NCBI RefSeq assembly: GCF_900111515.1 | Contig: NZ_FOHS01000001.1 | Span: 937,419-1,001,418 of the forward strand | Direction of reading: 5' to 3' | Source: Hymenobacter actinosclerus | GTDB taxonomy: Bacteria > Bacteroidota > Bacteroidia > Cytophagales > Hymenobacteraceae | Length of the DNA: 64,000 nt | Program-made: the position numbers and the translations under genes | Notes under the pieces: generated by a model | What the model saw: only the letters and a program-made list of their open reading frames with translations | Database searches by the model: none | Told to the model about the DNA's origin: nothing | Shown: one piece after another, positions 53,103 to 61,564 of the stretch | Numbering within the stretch: position 1 is the stretch's first letter | How the letters are laid out: the number at the start of each line of letters is the position of its first letter

Positions 53103-53905
53103 ATCAACTGTAAATCAATGCCCAGGCCAATCATTACCAGCAGAATGCCGCCCACGATGATGCGGTAGATGCCGAAAGCGCGGAACCCGAACTTGGTAAC
53201 GAAGCCAATGAAGAGCCGGATGGCCAGCAGCGCCACCACGAAGGCCACCACGTTGCCGAACAGAATCAGCTTGACTTCGGCCCCGGTGAGGCGGCCGCCG
53301 TCCTGGTAAAAATCGAGCAGGTCTTTGGCGGCGGCAGCGGCCATAGTAGGCATGGCCAGGAAGAAGGCAAACTCGGCGGCGGCCTTGCGGGTGAGTTTCT
53401 GGGTGAGGCCGCCGATGATGGTGGCCGCCGAGCGGCTGACGCCCGGCACCACGGCCAGGCACTGGAACACGCCAATCACGAGGGCCTGCCGGAAGCTGGG
53501 CATGGTAACCGGGTGGCCGCCTTCCTCGGTGCTTTCCTGCGGAAACCACTTATCAACGAACATCAGCACAATGCCGCCCAGCAGCAGCATCAGCCCCACG
53601 GTCGTCACCGACTCCAGCAGAATGTCGATGTATTTTTTGAGCGTGAGGCCCACCACCACCACCGGCAGAAAGGCCACCAGCAGCTTGAGGTAGAAATCGA
53701 AGCTCTGCAGGAAGCGGCGCCAGTAAATAACGAGCACCGACAGAATGGCGCCGAGCTGAATAACAACCAGGTAGAGCTTGGTGAAGGCAGTAGCCGGAAT
53801 GCCCATCAGGGCCGAGGCAATAATCATGTGCCCGGTGCTGGAAACCGGCAGAAATTCGGTCAGGCCTTCGACGATAGCCAGAATCAGGGCGTGCCAGTAG
53901 GTCAT
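53099..53905 (-). CDS. uppP: Undecaprenyl-diphosphate phosphatase
   Basis: 268 residues and about eight helices. Catalytic motifs are [16 protein letters not shown] (Glu13, Glu17, His26) and [15 protein letters not shown]. It recycles the lipid carrier for peptidoglycan and glycan export by removing the outer phosphate. It overlaps truB by 4 nt. A TACTTTTG box lies 28 nt upstream, beside palindrome L. Confidence 0.95.
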   Translation of the reverse strand: MTYWHALILAIVEGLTEFLPVSSTGHMIIASALMGIPATAFTKLYLVVIQLGAILSVLVIYWRRFLQSFDFYLKLLVAFLPVVVVGLTLKKYIDILLESVTTVGLMLLLGGIVLMFVDKWFPQESTEEGGHPVTMPSFRQALVIGVFQCLAVVPGVSRSAATIIGGLTQKLTRKAAAEFAFFLAMPTMAAAAAKDLLDFYQDGGRLTGAEVKLILFGNVVAFVVALLAIRLFIGFVTKFGFRAFGIYRIIVGGILLVMIGLGIDLQLI

Positions 53906-53933
53906 TTCAGGGGCTGAAAACGGGGTTGGGGGG

Positions 53934-53941
53934 CAAAAGTA
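53934..53941 (-). promoter_or_regulatory. -7 box upstream of uppP
   Basis: TACTTTTG on the minus strand matches TAnnTTTG and lies 28 nt before the start codon. No -33 TTTG at normal spacing. Confidence 0.45.
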
Positions 53942-53952
53942 CGGTCATCCTG

Positions 53953-54022
53953 ACGAAGAAAGGGCCTTATCATGCCAGAACAGTCGTCGCGACGACCGGT
54001 GCCAGCATCATAAGGCCCTTCG
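53953..54022. repeat. Nested palindrome L (DUF3098-uppP gap)
   Basis: AAGGGCCTTATCATGC (from about 53959) pairs with GCATCATAAGGCCCTT (54005-54020). The exact palindrome GTCGTCGCGACGAC (53983-53996) is nested in the centre. Confidence 0.8.
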
Positions 54023-54066
54023 CCGGCCGGCGCCGGATGAGGGAAAAGCAGGATTCGAATGCCCGG

Positions 54067-54396
54067 CTACCGCTTGTAGGTAGGAGCCGTGGGGGCCGCA
54101 GGCGCAACGGGCGCGGTGGTGGCGGGCGGCACGGGCTGCGAGGGTACGGTGGTTACCGTGGCTTCGTCGCGGGCCACGGCGGCGGTGGCGCCGGGGCGGG
54201 CCATAATGGCCCAGAACTCGATCAGAAAGCCCACAGCCAGCAGAATCGGGCCCAGCGTAATGCCCAGAAATCCTTCGCCGTACTGTTCGGAGTCGAGCGT
54301 CATGGTGATAAAGCCGGCGGCCAGCACGGCCAGCCCGATAAACATAAGGCGGTAGTTGCGCGGCCCGAAGGCGAAACGGGGAGTAGTCGGTTCCAT
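54067..54396 (-). CDS. DUF3098 membrane protein
   Basis: 109 residues and two membrane helices (about 17-37 and 45-70) with MFIGLAVLAAGFITMTLDSE between, the DUF3098 pattern. An Ala/Pro/Val-rich tail follows. Function unknown; the gene is constant between ftsX and uppP in Bacteroidota. A -7 box sits 5 nt before the ATG, so the mRNA is probably leaderless. Confidence 0.9.
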   Translation of the reverse strand: MEPTTPRFAFGPRNYRLMFIGLAVLAAGFITMTLDSEQYGEGFLGITLGPILLAVGFLIEFWAIMARPGATAAVARDEATVTTVPSQPVPPATTAPVAPAAPTAPTYKR

Positions 54397-54401
54397 AGAA
54401 G

Positions 54402-54409
54402 CAAAGGTA
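54402..54409 (-). promoter_or_regulatory. -7 box giving a probable leaderless DUF3098 mRNA
   Basis: TACCTTTG, then CTTCT, then ATG on the minus strand. Confidence 0.55.
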
Positions 54410-54471
54410 GCGGAGTTGCGGCAAGCCGCCGCCGAAATTCAACCAATGAGGGTTTTGAGGGAACGAAGCGG

Positions 54472-54534
54472 GGGCTGGGGGGAAGCACTGTCGTCCTGAA
54501 CGGCGCGAAGGACGACAGTACTTCCCCCCAGCCC
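54472..54534. repeat. Palindrome M (ftsX-DUF3098 gap)
   Basis: The 25-bp arms GGGCTGGGGGGAAGCACTG... (54472-54496) and its complement (54510-54534) differ at one position. It ends 11 nt before the ftsX stop codon. Confidence 0.9.
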
Positions 54535-54545
54535 TCATTATCCAG

Positions 54546-55433
54546 CTAATACAGCTCATCCAGCGACATGCCGGTGTATTTGCGCACGGCGCGCCACGAG
54601 CTCAGAAAGCCAATGCCCATACCCAGCACCACCAGCAGAATCCCCAGCGCGGCAAACAGACGGTTATCTTCGAGCAGGCGCAGCTCGTTGAGCTGCAGGT
54701 AAGCGTATTGCATGAGCGCGGCCAGCAGCAAACCCGCCAGAATACCACTCACCAGGCCCTGCCACACCGCCCGGCGCAGAAAGGGCCATTGAATGAAGCT
54801 GGGCGTAGCGCCTACCAGCTGCATGCTGCGGATAAGGAACCGCTGGGAAAACAGGGCCAACTTGATGGTGTTGTTAATGAGTACCACCACCACAAACGTG
54901 AGGATGGCCGCAAAGCCCAGCAGCACGAGGCTCACGGTGCGCAGGTTCTCGTTCACCGACGTAATCAGGCTCTCCACGTAATCCACCTCGAACACGCCCG
55001 GCATCTGACCCAACTCCTTTTTAATGCGGCTCAGGTTTTTGGTATCGGCGTAGTCGGCGTTGAGCTTGAGCAGGTAGGCGTCGCGCAGGGGGTTGTCGCC
55101 CAGAAACTGCTGGAAATCCTCGCCGGTCTGGTCGATGAGCTGGCGCGCGCCTTCTTCCTTGGAGAGAAAGCGCACCTGGGGCTCGTTGTTTTTGCGGGCC
55201 ACGTAGGGCTTGCGGGCCAGGTCCTGCTGCAGCTGCAGCAGCTGGGTTTCGGGCAGGTCGCGCTGCAGGTATACCTGCATCTCCAGGTTCTCCTTCACCA
55301 GCGTCGACACCTTGTGGGCATGGATCAGCAGCAGTCCGAACAAGCCCACCACCAGCAGCGCCAGCGTAATGCTGAACACCACCATCAGGTGCGGATAACT
55401 ACCGAGCTTCTTTTTGCGGGTGGGCTGCTTCAC
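54546..55433 (-). CDS. ftsX: Cell division ABC transporter permease FtsX
   Basis: 295 residues from a GTG at 55433. Helix 1 (about 17-37) precedes a periplasmic domain (about 40-170), then come three helices near 172-195, 220-245 and 262-285, the FtsX topology. Motifs: KLALFSQRFLIRSMQLVGAT and SFIQWPFLRRAVWQGLVSGI. With FtsE it regulates peptidoglycan hydrolysis at division; ftsE is not next to it here. The start codon is directly preceded by 32 nt of repeat arm that recur before the C40 peptidase start at 63785. Confidence 0.93.
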   Translation of the reverse strand: MKQPTRKKKLGSYPHLMVVFSITLALLVVGLFGLLLIHAHKVSTLVKENLEMQVYLQRDLPETQLLQLQQDLARKPYVARKNNEPQVRFLSKEEGARQLIDQTGEDFQQFLGDNPLRDAYLLKLNADYADTKNLSRIKKELGQMPGVFEVDYVESLITSVNENLRTVSLVLLGFAAILTFVVVVLINNTIKLALFSQRFLIRSMQLVGATPSFIQWPFLRRAVWQGLVSGILAGLLLAALMQYAYLQLNELRLLEDNRLFAALGILLVVLGMGIGFLSSWRAVRKYTGMSLDELY

Positions 55434-55650
55434 GAGGTGAGATGGTGAAATGGTGAGATGGTGAGTTGCCGTGTTGGCGGGCGCCTCACCCCCTAGCCCC
55501 TTCTCCGAAAAAAGAGAGGGGGGACTAGTTTTTAGATTTTTAGCGCTAGATGAAAGCTAGGATACTAGATACAAAGTTAGAAACTAGTTCCCCCTCTCCT
55601 TTTCGGAGAGGGGACTAGGGGGTGAGGCGCCCGCCAGCACGGCAACTCAC
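55434..55650. repeat. Composite nested palindrome N (tamB-ftsX gap)
   Basis: Three layers are seen. First, a one-sided GTGAGATG/GTGAAATG array (55434-55465). Second, paired arms GTTGCCGTG-TTGGCGGGCGCC ... CACCCCCTAG with their complement ending at 55650. Third, a CTAG-heptad centre (about 55524-55585). The tamB stop codon lies inside the right arm, and the ftsX start codon abuts the left end. Confidence 0.92.
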
Positions 55651-58600
55651 AGCACCGTGCGCGGGTCGTTATCGACCTGTAGCTCGCGGGCTTTGCGGGC
55701 GTCCCGGTCGCGGCGGCTCAGGCGCTTGCGGGCAAACAGCTCGCGGAAAGTGTCGAACTGCTCGGTGTGCAGCAGCGAAATGCCGGCGCGGGCCTGGTTT
55801 ACGCCCTGGCTCAGGCCCGTGAAGTCGCGCGGGGTGGTTTCGTAGCGCAGCTTGGCCCGGAACTTTCCGTCGGGCCGCAGGTAGTATTCCAGGCTCAGGT
55901 CGCCGATAACCGAGTTCTGGCCCGAGCCCACCGGCACGCCGCCGGGGGTGGTGCCCGAAGTGGTGTTGCTGCCGAAGCTGCCGTCGCGGGTGATGCGCAG
56001 GCGGCCGTTGAGGAAGGAGTAGCTCAGCCGCAGCTGCAGGGCCGCCAAATCGTCGGCCGAGAGGCCGTTGATGTTGAAGCTGATTTCCAGATTGGGGTCA
56101 ATCTGCGAGGTAAGCAGCCCGAGCTGGGTGCTCAGAATCTGGCCCAGGCTGTTGCCCAACGCATTGTTGCCACCCTCCAGGCGGGTAACGGCCAGCGAGC
56201 CGGGGGGCGTGAGCTGCCGGAACACCACCAGGCTGAATACCTGCCGGTTCAGCTCCTGCTCGTCGTTGCGGATGGCCGACAGGAAGGGCGCCAAATCGCC
56301 TTCCAGCGATGAGGGAATGTCGTTGAATTCGAGGTTGAGCTTGATAATGGGCTGCAGAATGGGCCCGGTCAGGTTCATGACGGCCGTAACGGGCACCTGG
56401 GAGGTGTTGGGGTTAGTGCCGGCGGTCTGGAACAGCACGGGGGCCAGGCTGGTGCGCTGGGTGTAGGTGGCCGTCACGTTCAGCTCGCCGGCCAGCGGGT
56501 CGCCGTTCCAGGCAATGGTGCCGCCGGGCCGCACCACGAACTCCTTGTTTACCAGCCCCTGCAGCGTGAAGTTGTAGGCACCGCGCACAATCTCAATCTG
56601 CCCGTACATGTTGAAGTCGCCGCGGGTGTCGATGTTAAGCCGCAACTGGCCGGTAGCGGTGCCCCGCATAATGTCGCCGGTGCTTTCATCGAGCAGCAGC
56701 TCCACGTAGGCATCGGGCGTGATGTCGAGGTTCATGTTCAGCCGCAGACCCGACAAATCGACCTTGCCGGTGGTTTCGCCCTTGGGGTTGCGGGCCGCCA
56801 GCGCCGCCCGGGCCGAGTCGGAGAGGTTGCGGTTGACAAACTTGATGTAGCTGGCCTGCTCCGCTTTGGCGGCGTTATCAAACGGCAGCGACATGCGCGT
56901 GCCGGCCTCGCTGCGGGCCGTTACGTTCACGAACAGGTTGTCGGCCGGGCCGCGCACCACGGCCGTACCGGTGGCGTAGGCCTGCCCGAAGTACAGCTCG
57001 TTGTCGCGGCGGGTGGTATTGAGCACCTGCAGCCGGCGGAACGAGGCGCTCAGATCCAGCCGCGTATCCTGAAAGCCGCGCTCGTAAATGTTGCCGTTGA
57101 TGACGCCCGTATTGCCCTGCAGGTCGCGCACCGTGATGTTCTGGAGGGCAATGCGGTCTTCCAGAAACCGGATGCGGTCGGCGAAGGTGTAGGTGGTGTT
57201 CAGGTAGATAAACGTAAGCTGCCCGTCCGACACGTCAATGTTGCCGGTGAGCACCGGGGCCGCAAACAGCCCGCCCACCCGCAGCGTACCCACGCCGGTG
57301 CCGCTCACATCTTTAAACAGCGTATTGAGGAAGGGCTCGGCCAGTTTTATCGGGGTTTTTTCCAGCACCCCGTTCAGGTTGAGCTGCTGGGTGTCGGAGC
57401 CGGGCGCGATGTAGCCCGTTACGGCCAGCACCCGGCGGGCGTCGCGGGCCACATTGAGGTTTACATTGAGCCGGTCGAGGGTGTTGTCCCAGTCGCCGCG
57501 GCCCTGCACGTCGCCAATCAGCGTCTGGTCCAGCGTCAGCGAATCCACCTTCAGCGTCGAGTTGATAACCAGCGGGCCGTACACGCCGCTGATGGTGCCC
57601 AGCGCATTCACCCGGCCCCCGAATTTCTGGTTGCCGGTGAGGCCGTTGAGGGTGGCCAGCTCGAAGTTGGTGACCGTAAGGGCCAGCGGCCTGGTGGGGT
57701 TCTGCGACACGAAGCCCTGGGCACTCACGCTCTGCTCGCCGTTGCTGAGCGTTACGTTCTGGAAGTCCAGCTCGCGCCCGCCACCCGAAATAATGAGCGA
57801 GTTATCGGGCGCAATCGTCCAGTTCTTGCCCAGCAGGTTCACGCCCGACTGCCGGAAAATGATTTTCACGGCATCCTCCAAAAACACCAGCGCCCCGTTT
57901 ATCTGGGCTTTGTTGGTGGTGCCGGTCTGGGCCAGCGAGGTCGAGAAGTTGATTTTCTCCTGGTCCCACACGCCTTCCACGTAGAAGTTCTCGGTGTCGC
58001 CGAGCCCCGGCAGCCGCTGCCGCTCCGACGTGACACCGGCCTGGGCCAGGATTTCGGGCTGGTAGGGCAGCTTGGAGGTGGTCAGGTCGATGTTGGCGTC
58101 GAACACCTGCACGCTGTCGTACTGCACGCTGGCCACTTTTCCGCCCAGCTGGAAAATGGAGGTTTGCCCGTTGCGGAACGAGCCGTCGATGTGGGTGGAA
58201 TCGGCAATGGTAAGCTGCGGCACAAACAGGTGCAGCACCGGGTTGGGCCGCTTGAGGTAGAGGTTGAGGCCAATCTGGTAGTCGGGCAGCGGCTGCTGGC
58301 GCTTGCGGCGGTAGTAGGCGGCAATGGCCTCGTCGTTGCTTTCGAAGTTGAGCCGGTACTCGTGCACCAGCGTCTTCACGTCGCGGATGACGGTAGTGGG
58401 CGTGAAGTCGCCGGCCAGGCGCAGGTTGAGCACTTCCGAGCGCACCTGCACCCGCCGCTCGCCCGCCTCCAGCTGGCTCAGCACATCGAGCGTGTCGATG
58501 GCCACGGTGCGGCCCGCGTAGCCCACTTTCGAGTTGCGCAGCCGGGCGTAGCCCAGCAGCGCGTCGAGGCGCAGGCCCTGGAACTTCACGTCGGCGGTGG

Positions 58601-60254
58601 TGGCGATAGTGACGCTTTCGTTGGTGAGGCCCAGGGCCCGCAGATCGGCTTTCTGCACCCGGGCCCGCAAATCGAAGGCCTGCTCGCGGGGCCGCAGGTT
58701 GATAGTGCCGTCGGCATCAAACTGCAGATTGGGGTCGTTGGCCGCGATTTTGCCCGTAAACGAGCGGCGGCTGAACACGCCGTTGGTGGTGATGTTGCGG
58801 TAGCGGTAGCCGTTGAGCCAGATGCTCTGCACGTTGGCGTTGGCCGTGAGGCGCAGGCTGCTGGCCTCGAAGCCCACGCCCTGCACCTGCCCGTTGAAGG
58901 CCACGTCGCGCACTACGCTTTCGTCGCCGAGCAGCTTGCCCAGCTGGAAGCCGCTGGTGCGCAGCTTGCCCTCGTAGGTTGAGTAGCGCGGGTTGTCCTT
59001 GAGCTTGATGTTGACGTCGGATACCACGTTGCCCAGAGCGGTCTGGAACGAGCCGTTGGCCACAAAGTCGTTGTAGAAACCCAGGAACTGGCCCTGCAGC
59101 TTCACCGTGCCCAGCCGCTGCACGTAGGGCCAGCCCTGGTCGGGGATGTAGCGCCGCAGGTCGGGGCCGCGCAGCACCGAGGGCTGCAGGCGCATCACAA
59201 TAAAGCTTTCCTTGAAATTGGGCAGCCCCTCCACGTTGATGTCGCCGCGCACCTGCGTGCCCTGGCCGTAGCGGATATCGAGGTTTTTGGTGGTGAAGTT
59301 GCGCACGTAGCCCTTCGCCTGGCCCGAAATGAGCACGGTTTCGTGCAGGTCGCGCACGCTGGGCTGGGGCGCGAACTTGGCAATGTCGTCGGAGTAAATC
59401 CGGCTGGGCTGCAGCCGGGCAATAACTTTCACCGAGTCGTTGAAATCGGTGAAGTTGAGGAAGCGCCGGAACTCAAACCGCAGGTAGTCATGAATTTTAC
59501 TGTCCTGCACCCGCAGCATCAGCTTATCAAACTCCCAGAACTTGTCGGCGTAGGTCATGTTGGCCGTCAGCTCGCGCAGGCGGGTGCCGGAAGGCGTATC
59601 CACGGTGCGCAGGCCGCTGATGTTGGCGTGGATGGAGTCGCCCCGCAGCCAGAGCTGGTCGGCATCGGCGTAGATGCTGTCGAGCTGCATGTGGGCGTAA
59701 TCCATGGTGCGGCCGTACTCCGGAATGCGCGGCACGTCCTGGCGCTCCAGCACGAACTGCCCGTTGCGCAGGCTCAGGGCCTGAATCTGGAAGTCGAACG
59801 GCTTGCTGACCTTGGTGGTATCGGACGGCCCCAGCAGCCGCTTGACCGAGCTGATAAACTGGTCGAGGGTGGTGGAGTCGGGGTTGTTTTTATAGGTGAC
59901 CAGATGAAAGCGCGGTTCCTCCAGCGTGAGCCGGCCCACGTGCAGGTGGCTGGGGTCGAAGATGCTGAAGAGCTTGATATCGGCATCGGCCCGGCCGATG
60001 TTGAACAGCTCGTTGCCACGCTTGTCGAGCACCCGCACCCCTTCGAGCAGCACCCGCGAGAAGGGCCGCACGTCCACCCGGTTCACCAGCACCTGCTGGC
60101 CGAGCTTTTCGGTGAGCACCCGCGCCGCCCGCTGGGCCAGGTTGGTTTGCACGCTGGGCACCCGCAGGGCCACCAGCGCGCCCACCACGGCCAGCACCAG
60201 CAGCAGCAGCAGGCCAAACAGCACTTTGAGAATAATAGACAGAAACCGGGGCAC
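55647..60254 (-). CDS. TamB-like translocation/assembly module protein
   Basis: 1535 residues from a GTG at 60254. One N-terminal helix (about 6-30) is followed by a very long beta-rich periplasmic region and a C-terminal DUF490/TamB domain (about 1080-1480). The domain contains GQLTFIYLNTTYTFADRIRF, QGLVNKEFVVRPGGTIAWNG and DPLAGELNVTATYTQRTSLA. The end DGKFRAKLRYETTPRDFTG precedes a basic tail. TamB-like proteins bridge the inner and outer membranes and carry lipids or help insert outer-membrane proteins. A TATCTTTG box lies 4 nt before the start, implying a leaderless mRNA. Confidence 0.9.
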   Translation of the reverse strand: MPRFLSIILKVLFGLLLLLVLAVVGALVALRVPSVQTNLAQRAARVLTEKLGQQVLVNRVDVRPFSRVLLEGVRVLDKRGNELFNIGRADADIKLFSIFDPSHLHVGRLTLEEPRFHLVTYKNNPDSTTLDQFISSVKRLLGPSDTTKVSKPFDFQIQALSLRNGQFVLERQDVPRIPEYGRTMDYAHMQLDSIYADADQLWLRGDSIHANISGLRTVDTPSGTRLRELTANMTYADKFWEFDKLMLRVQDSKIHDYLRFEFRRFLNFTDFNDSVKVIARLQPSRIYSDDIAKFAPQPSVRDLHETVLISGQAKGYVRNFTTKNLDIRYGQGTQVRGDINVEGLPNFKESFIVMRLQPSVLRGPDLRRYIPDQGWPYVQRLGTVKLQGQFLGFYNDFVANGSFQTALGNVVSDVNIKLKDNPRYSTYEGKLRTSGFQLGKLLGDESVVRDVAFNGQVQGVGFEASSLRLTANANVQSIWLNGYRYRNITTNGVFSRRSFTGKIAANDPNLQFDADGTINLRPREQAFDLRARVQKADLRALGLTNESVTIATTADVKFQGLRLDALLGYARLRNSKVGYAGRTVAIDTLDVLSQLEAGERRVQVRSEVLNLRLAGDFTPTTVIRDVKTLVHEYRLNFESNDEAIAAYYRRKRQQPLPDYQIGLNLYLKRPNPVLHLFVPQLTIADSTHIDGSFRNGQTSIFQLGGKVASVQYDSVQVFDANIDLTTSKLPYQPEILAQAGVTSERQRLPGLGDTENFYVEGVWDQEKINFSTSLAQTGTTNKAQINGALVFLEDAVKIIFRQSGVNLLGKNWTIAPDNSLIISGGGRELDFQNVTLSNGEQSVSAQGFVSQNPTRPLALTVTNFELATLNGLTGNQKFGGRVNALGTISGVYGPLVINSTLKVDSLTLDQTLIGDVQGRGDWDNTLDRLNVNLNVARDARRVLAVTGYIAPGSDTQQLNLNGVLEKTPIKLAEPFLNTLFKDVSGTGVGTLRVGGLFAAPVLTGNIDVSDGQLTFIYLNTTYTFADRIRFLEDRIALQNITVRDLQGNTGVINGNIYERGFQDTRLDLSASFRRLQVLNTTRRDNELYFGQAYATGTAVVRGPADNLFVNVTARSEAGTRMSLPFDNAAKAEQASYIKFVNRNLSDSARAALAARNPKGETTGKVDLSGLRLNMNLDITPDAYVELLLDESTGDIMRGTATGQLRLNIDTRGDFNMYGQIEIVRGAYNFTLQGLVNKEFVVRPGGTIAWNGDPLAGELNVTATYTQRTSLAPVLFQTAGTNPNTSQVPVTAVMNLTGPILQPIIKLNLEFNDIPSSLEGDLAPFLSAIRNDEQELNRQVFSLVVFRQLTPPGSLAVTRLEGGNNALGNSLGQILSTQLGLLTSQIDPNLEISFNINGLSADDLAALQLRLSYSFLNGRLRITRDGSFGSNTTSGTTPGGVPVGSGQNSVIGDLSLEYYLRPDGKFRAKLRYETTPRDFTGLSQGVNQARAGISLLHTEQFDTFRELFARKRLSRRDRDARKARELQVDNDPRTVL

Positions 60255-60258
60255 GGGA

Positions 60259-60266
60259 CAAAGATA
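60259..60266 (-). promoter_or_regulatory. -7 box giving a probable leaderless tamB mRNA
   Basis: TATCTTTG, then TCCC, then the GTG start on the minus strand. The box is at the outer edge of palindrome O. Confidence 0.55.
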
Positions 60267-60387
60267 GGAGCTAGAAGCCAGGAGTTAGGAGCTAGAATTG
60301 GATAGGAACGACGTAGGGCTGGCCTGCTTCGTTGTAATTTTGCCACCAGCCAATTCGAACTTCTGGCTTCTATCTCCTAACTTCTCA
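60263..60387. repeat. Heptad palindrome O (divergent tamB-tsaD gap)
   Basis: The left arm (60263-60301) has GGAGCTA/GAAGCCA/GGAGTTA/GGAGCTA/GAATTGG. The right arm (60350-60387) has TCTGGCT/TCTATCT/CCTAACT/TCTC. The tsaD -7 box lies in the centre and the tamB box at the left edge. Confidence 0.8.
60335..60342 (+). promoter_or_regulatory. -7 box upstream of tsaD
   Basis: TAATTTTG matches TAnnTTTG, 49 nt before the ATG. The leader is the right arm of palindrome O. Confidence 0.5.
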
Positions 60388-60391
60388 CAAC

Positions 60392-61393
60392 ATGACCATC
60401 CTCGCCATCGAATCTTCCTGCGACGATACCTCGGCCGCCGTGCTCATCGACGGGCAGATGCGTTCCAACGTGGTAGCCACCCAGAAAGTACACGAGCAGT
60501 ACGGCGGCGTAGTGCCCGAGCTGGCCTCGCGCGCCCACCAGCAGCACCTGGTGCCGGTGGTAGAGGCGGCGCTCCGGCAAGCAGGCATCCGCAAAACCGA
60601 CCTCGACGCGGTAGCCTTTACCCAGGGGCCGGGGCTGCTGGGCTCGCTCCTGGTGGGGGGCATGTTCGCCAAAACCCTGGCCCTGGCCCTGGGCAAGCCC
60701 CTGATTGCCGTCAACCACATGCGGGCCCACATTCTGGCGCATTTTATTGAGGAGCCCCGGCCCGAGTTTCCGTTTCTGTGCCTCACCGTGAGCGGCGGCC
60801 ACACCCAGCTGGTGGTAGTGCGGAGCGCGCTGGAGATGGAAATCATCGGCCAGACCATCGACGACGCGGCCGGCGAGGCCTTCGACAAAACGGCCAAGCT
60901 GCTCGGCCTGCCCTATCCCGGCGGCCCCCACCTCGACAAGCTGGCCCGCCAGGGCGACCCGCTGCGCTTCCCGTTTCCGGTCGGCACCATGCCGGGCTAC
61001 GATTTCAGCTTCAGCGGCCTGAAAACGGCGGTGCTCTATTTCATCCGCAAGGAAACGGCCAAAAACCCCGACTTCGTGGAGCAGAACCTGGCCGACCTCT
61101 GCGCCAGCATCCAGCACACCATCATCCAGACGCTGCTGCGCCAGCTGCGCCGCGCCGCCGCCGACCAGCACCTGACCCAGATTGCCCTGGCCGGCGGCGT
61201 AGCCGCCAACTCGGGTTTGCGCCAGGCCCTGCAGGACGAAGCCGCCGCCCAGAACTGGCAGGTGTTCATCCCTGCCTTCCAGTACTGCACCGACAACGCC
61301 GCCATGGTGGCCCGCACCGCCCAGTTCCAATACGAAGCCGGCGACTTCGCCACCCAGCTCGTCAGCTCCGACCCACGCCTGAAGCTGGGGTAA
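60392..61393 (+). CDS. tsaD: tRNA N6-adenosine threonylcarbamoyltransferase TsaD
   Basis: 333 residues, normal length. Starts LAIESSCDDTSAAVL. The metal-binding His pair is in AVNHMRAHILAHF, and further motifs are LTVSGGHTQLVVV, GEAFDKTAKLLGLPYPGGP, ALAGGVAANSGLR and YCTDNAAMVA. It transfers threonylcarbamoyl to A37 of ANN-decoding tRNAs, together with TsaB and TsaE encoded elsewhere. Confidence 0.97.
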   Translation: MTILAIESSCDDTSAAVLIDGQMRSNVVATQKVHEQYGGVVPELASRAHQQHLVPVVEAALRQAGIRKTDLDAVAFTQGPGLLGSLLVGGMFAKTLALALGKPLIAVNHMRAHILAHFIEEPRPEFPFLCLTVSGGHTQLVVVRSALEMEIIGQTIDDAAGEAFDKTAKLLGLPYPGGPHLDKLARQGDPLRFPFPVGTMPGYDFSFSGLKTAVLYFIRKETAKNPDFVEQNLADLCASIQHTIIQTLLRQLRRAAADQHLTQIALAGGVAANSGLRQALQDEAAAQNWQVFIPAFQYCTDNAAMVARTAQFQYEAGDFATQLVSSDPRLKLG

Positions 61394-61398
61394 ATCGA

Positions 61399-61560
61399 GT
61401 TGCCAGTTGTTAGTTGCCAGTTGTCAGTGGGAACGTCATGCTGAGCGTAGTCGAAGCATCTCTACCGCTTCGTTGCAGCCGACAGAGTTAGTGTTGCGGT
61501 AGAGATGCTTCGACTACGCGCTGAATGACGTTCCCACTGACAACTGGCAACTGACAACTA
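61399..61560. repeat. Nested palindrome P (tsaD-thioesterase gap)
   Basis: The outer arms are TTGCCAGTTGTTAGTTGCC / GGCAACTGACAACT heptads. The inner arms are GGGAACGTCATGCTGAGCG ... CGAAGCATCTCTACCG and its complement. One base is unpaired (CGCTGAATG against CATGCTGAGCG). The right arm ends 5 nt before the next ATG. Confidence 0.93.
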
Positions 61561-61564
61561 AAAA

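Noticed and set aside
53983..53996. GTCGTCGCGACGAC palindrome as a transcription factor operator
   Set aside because: It lies at the centre of a longer palindrome in a gap with the same architecture as others; no independent evidence for an operator.
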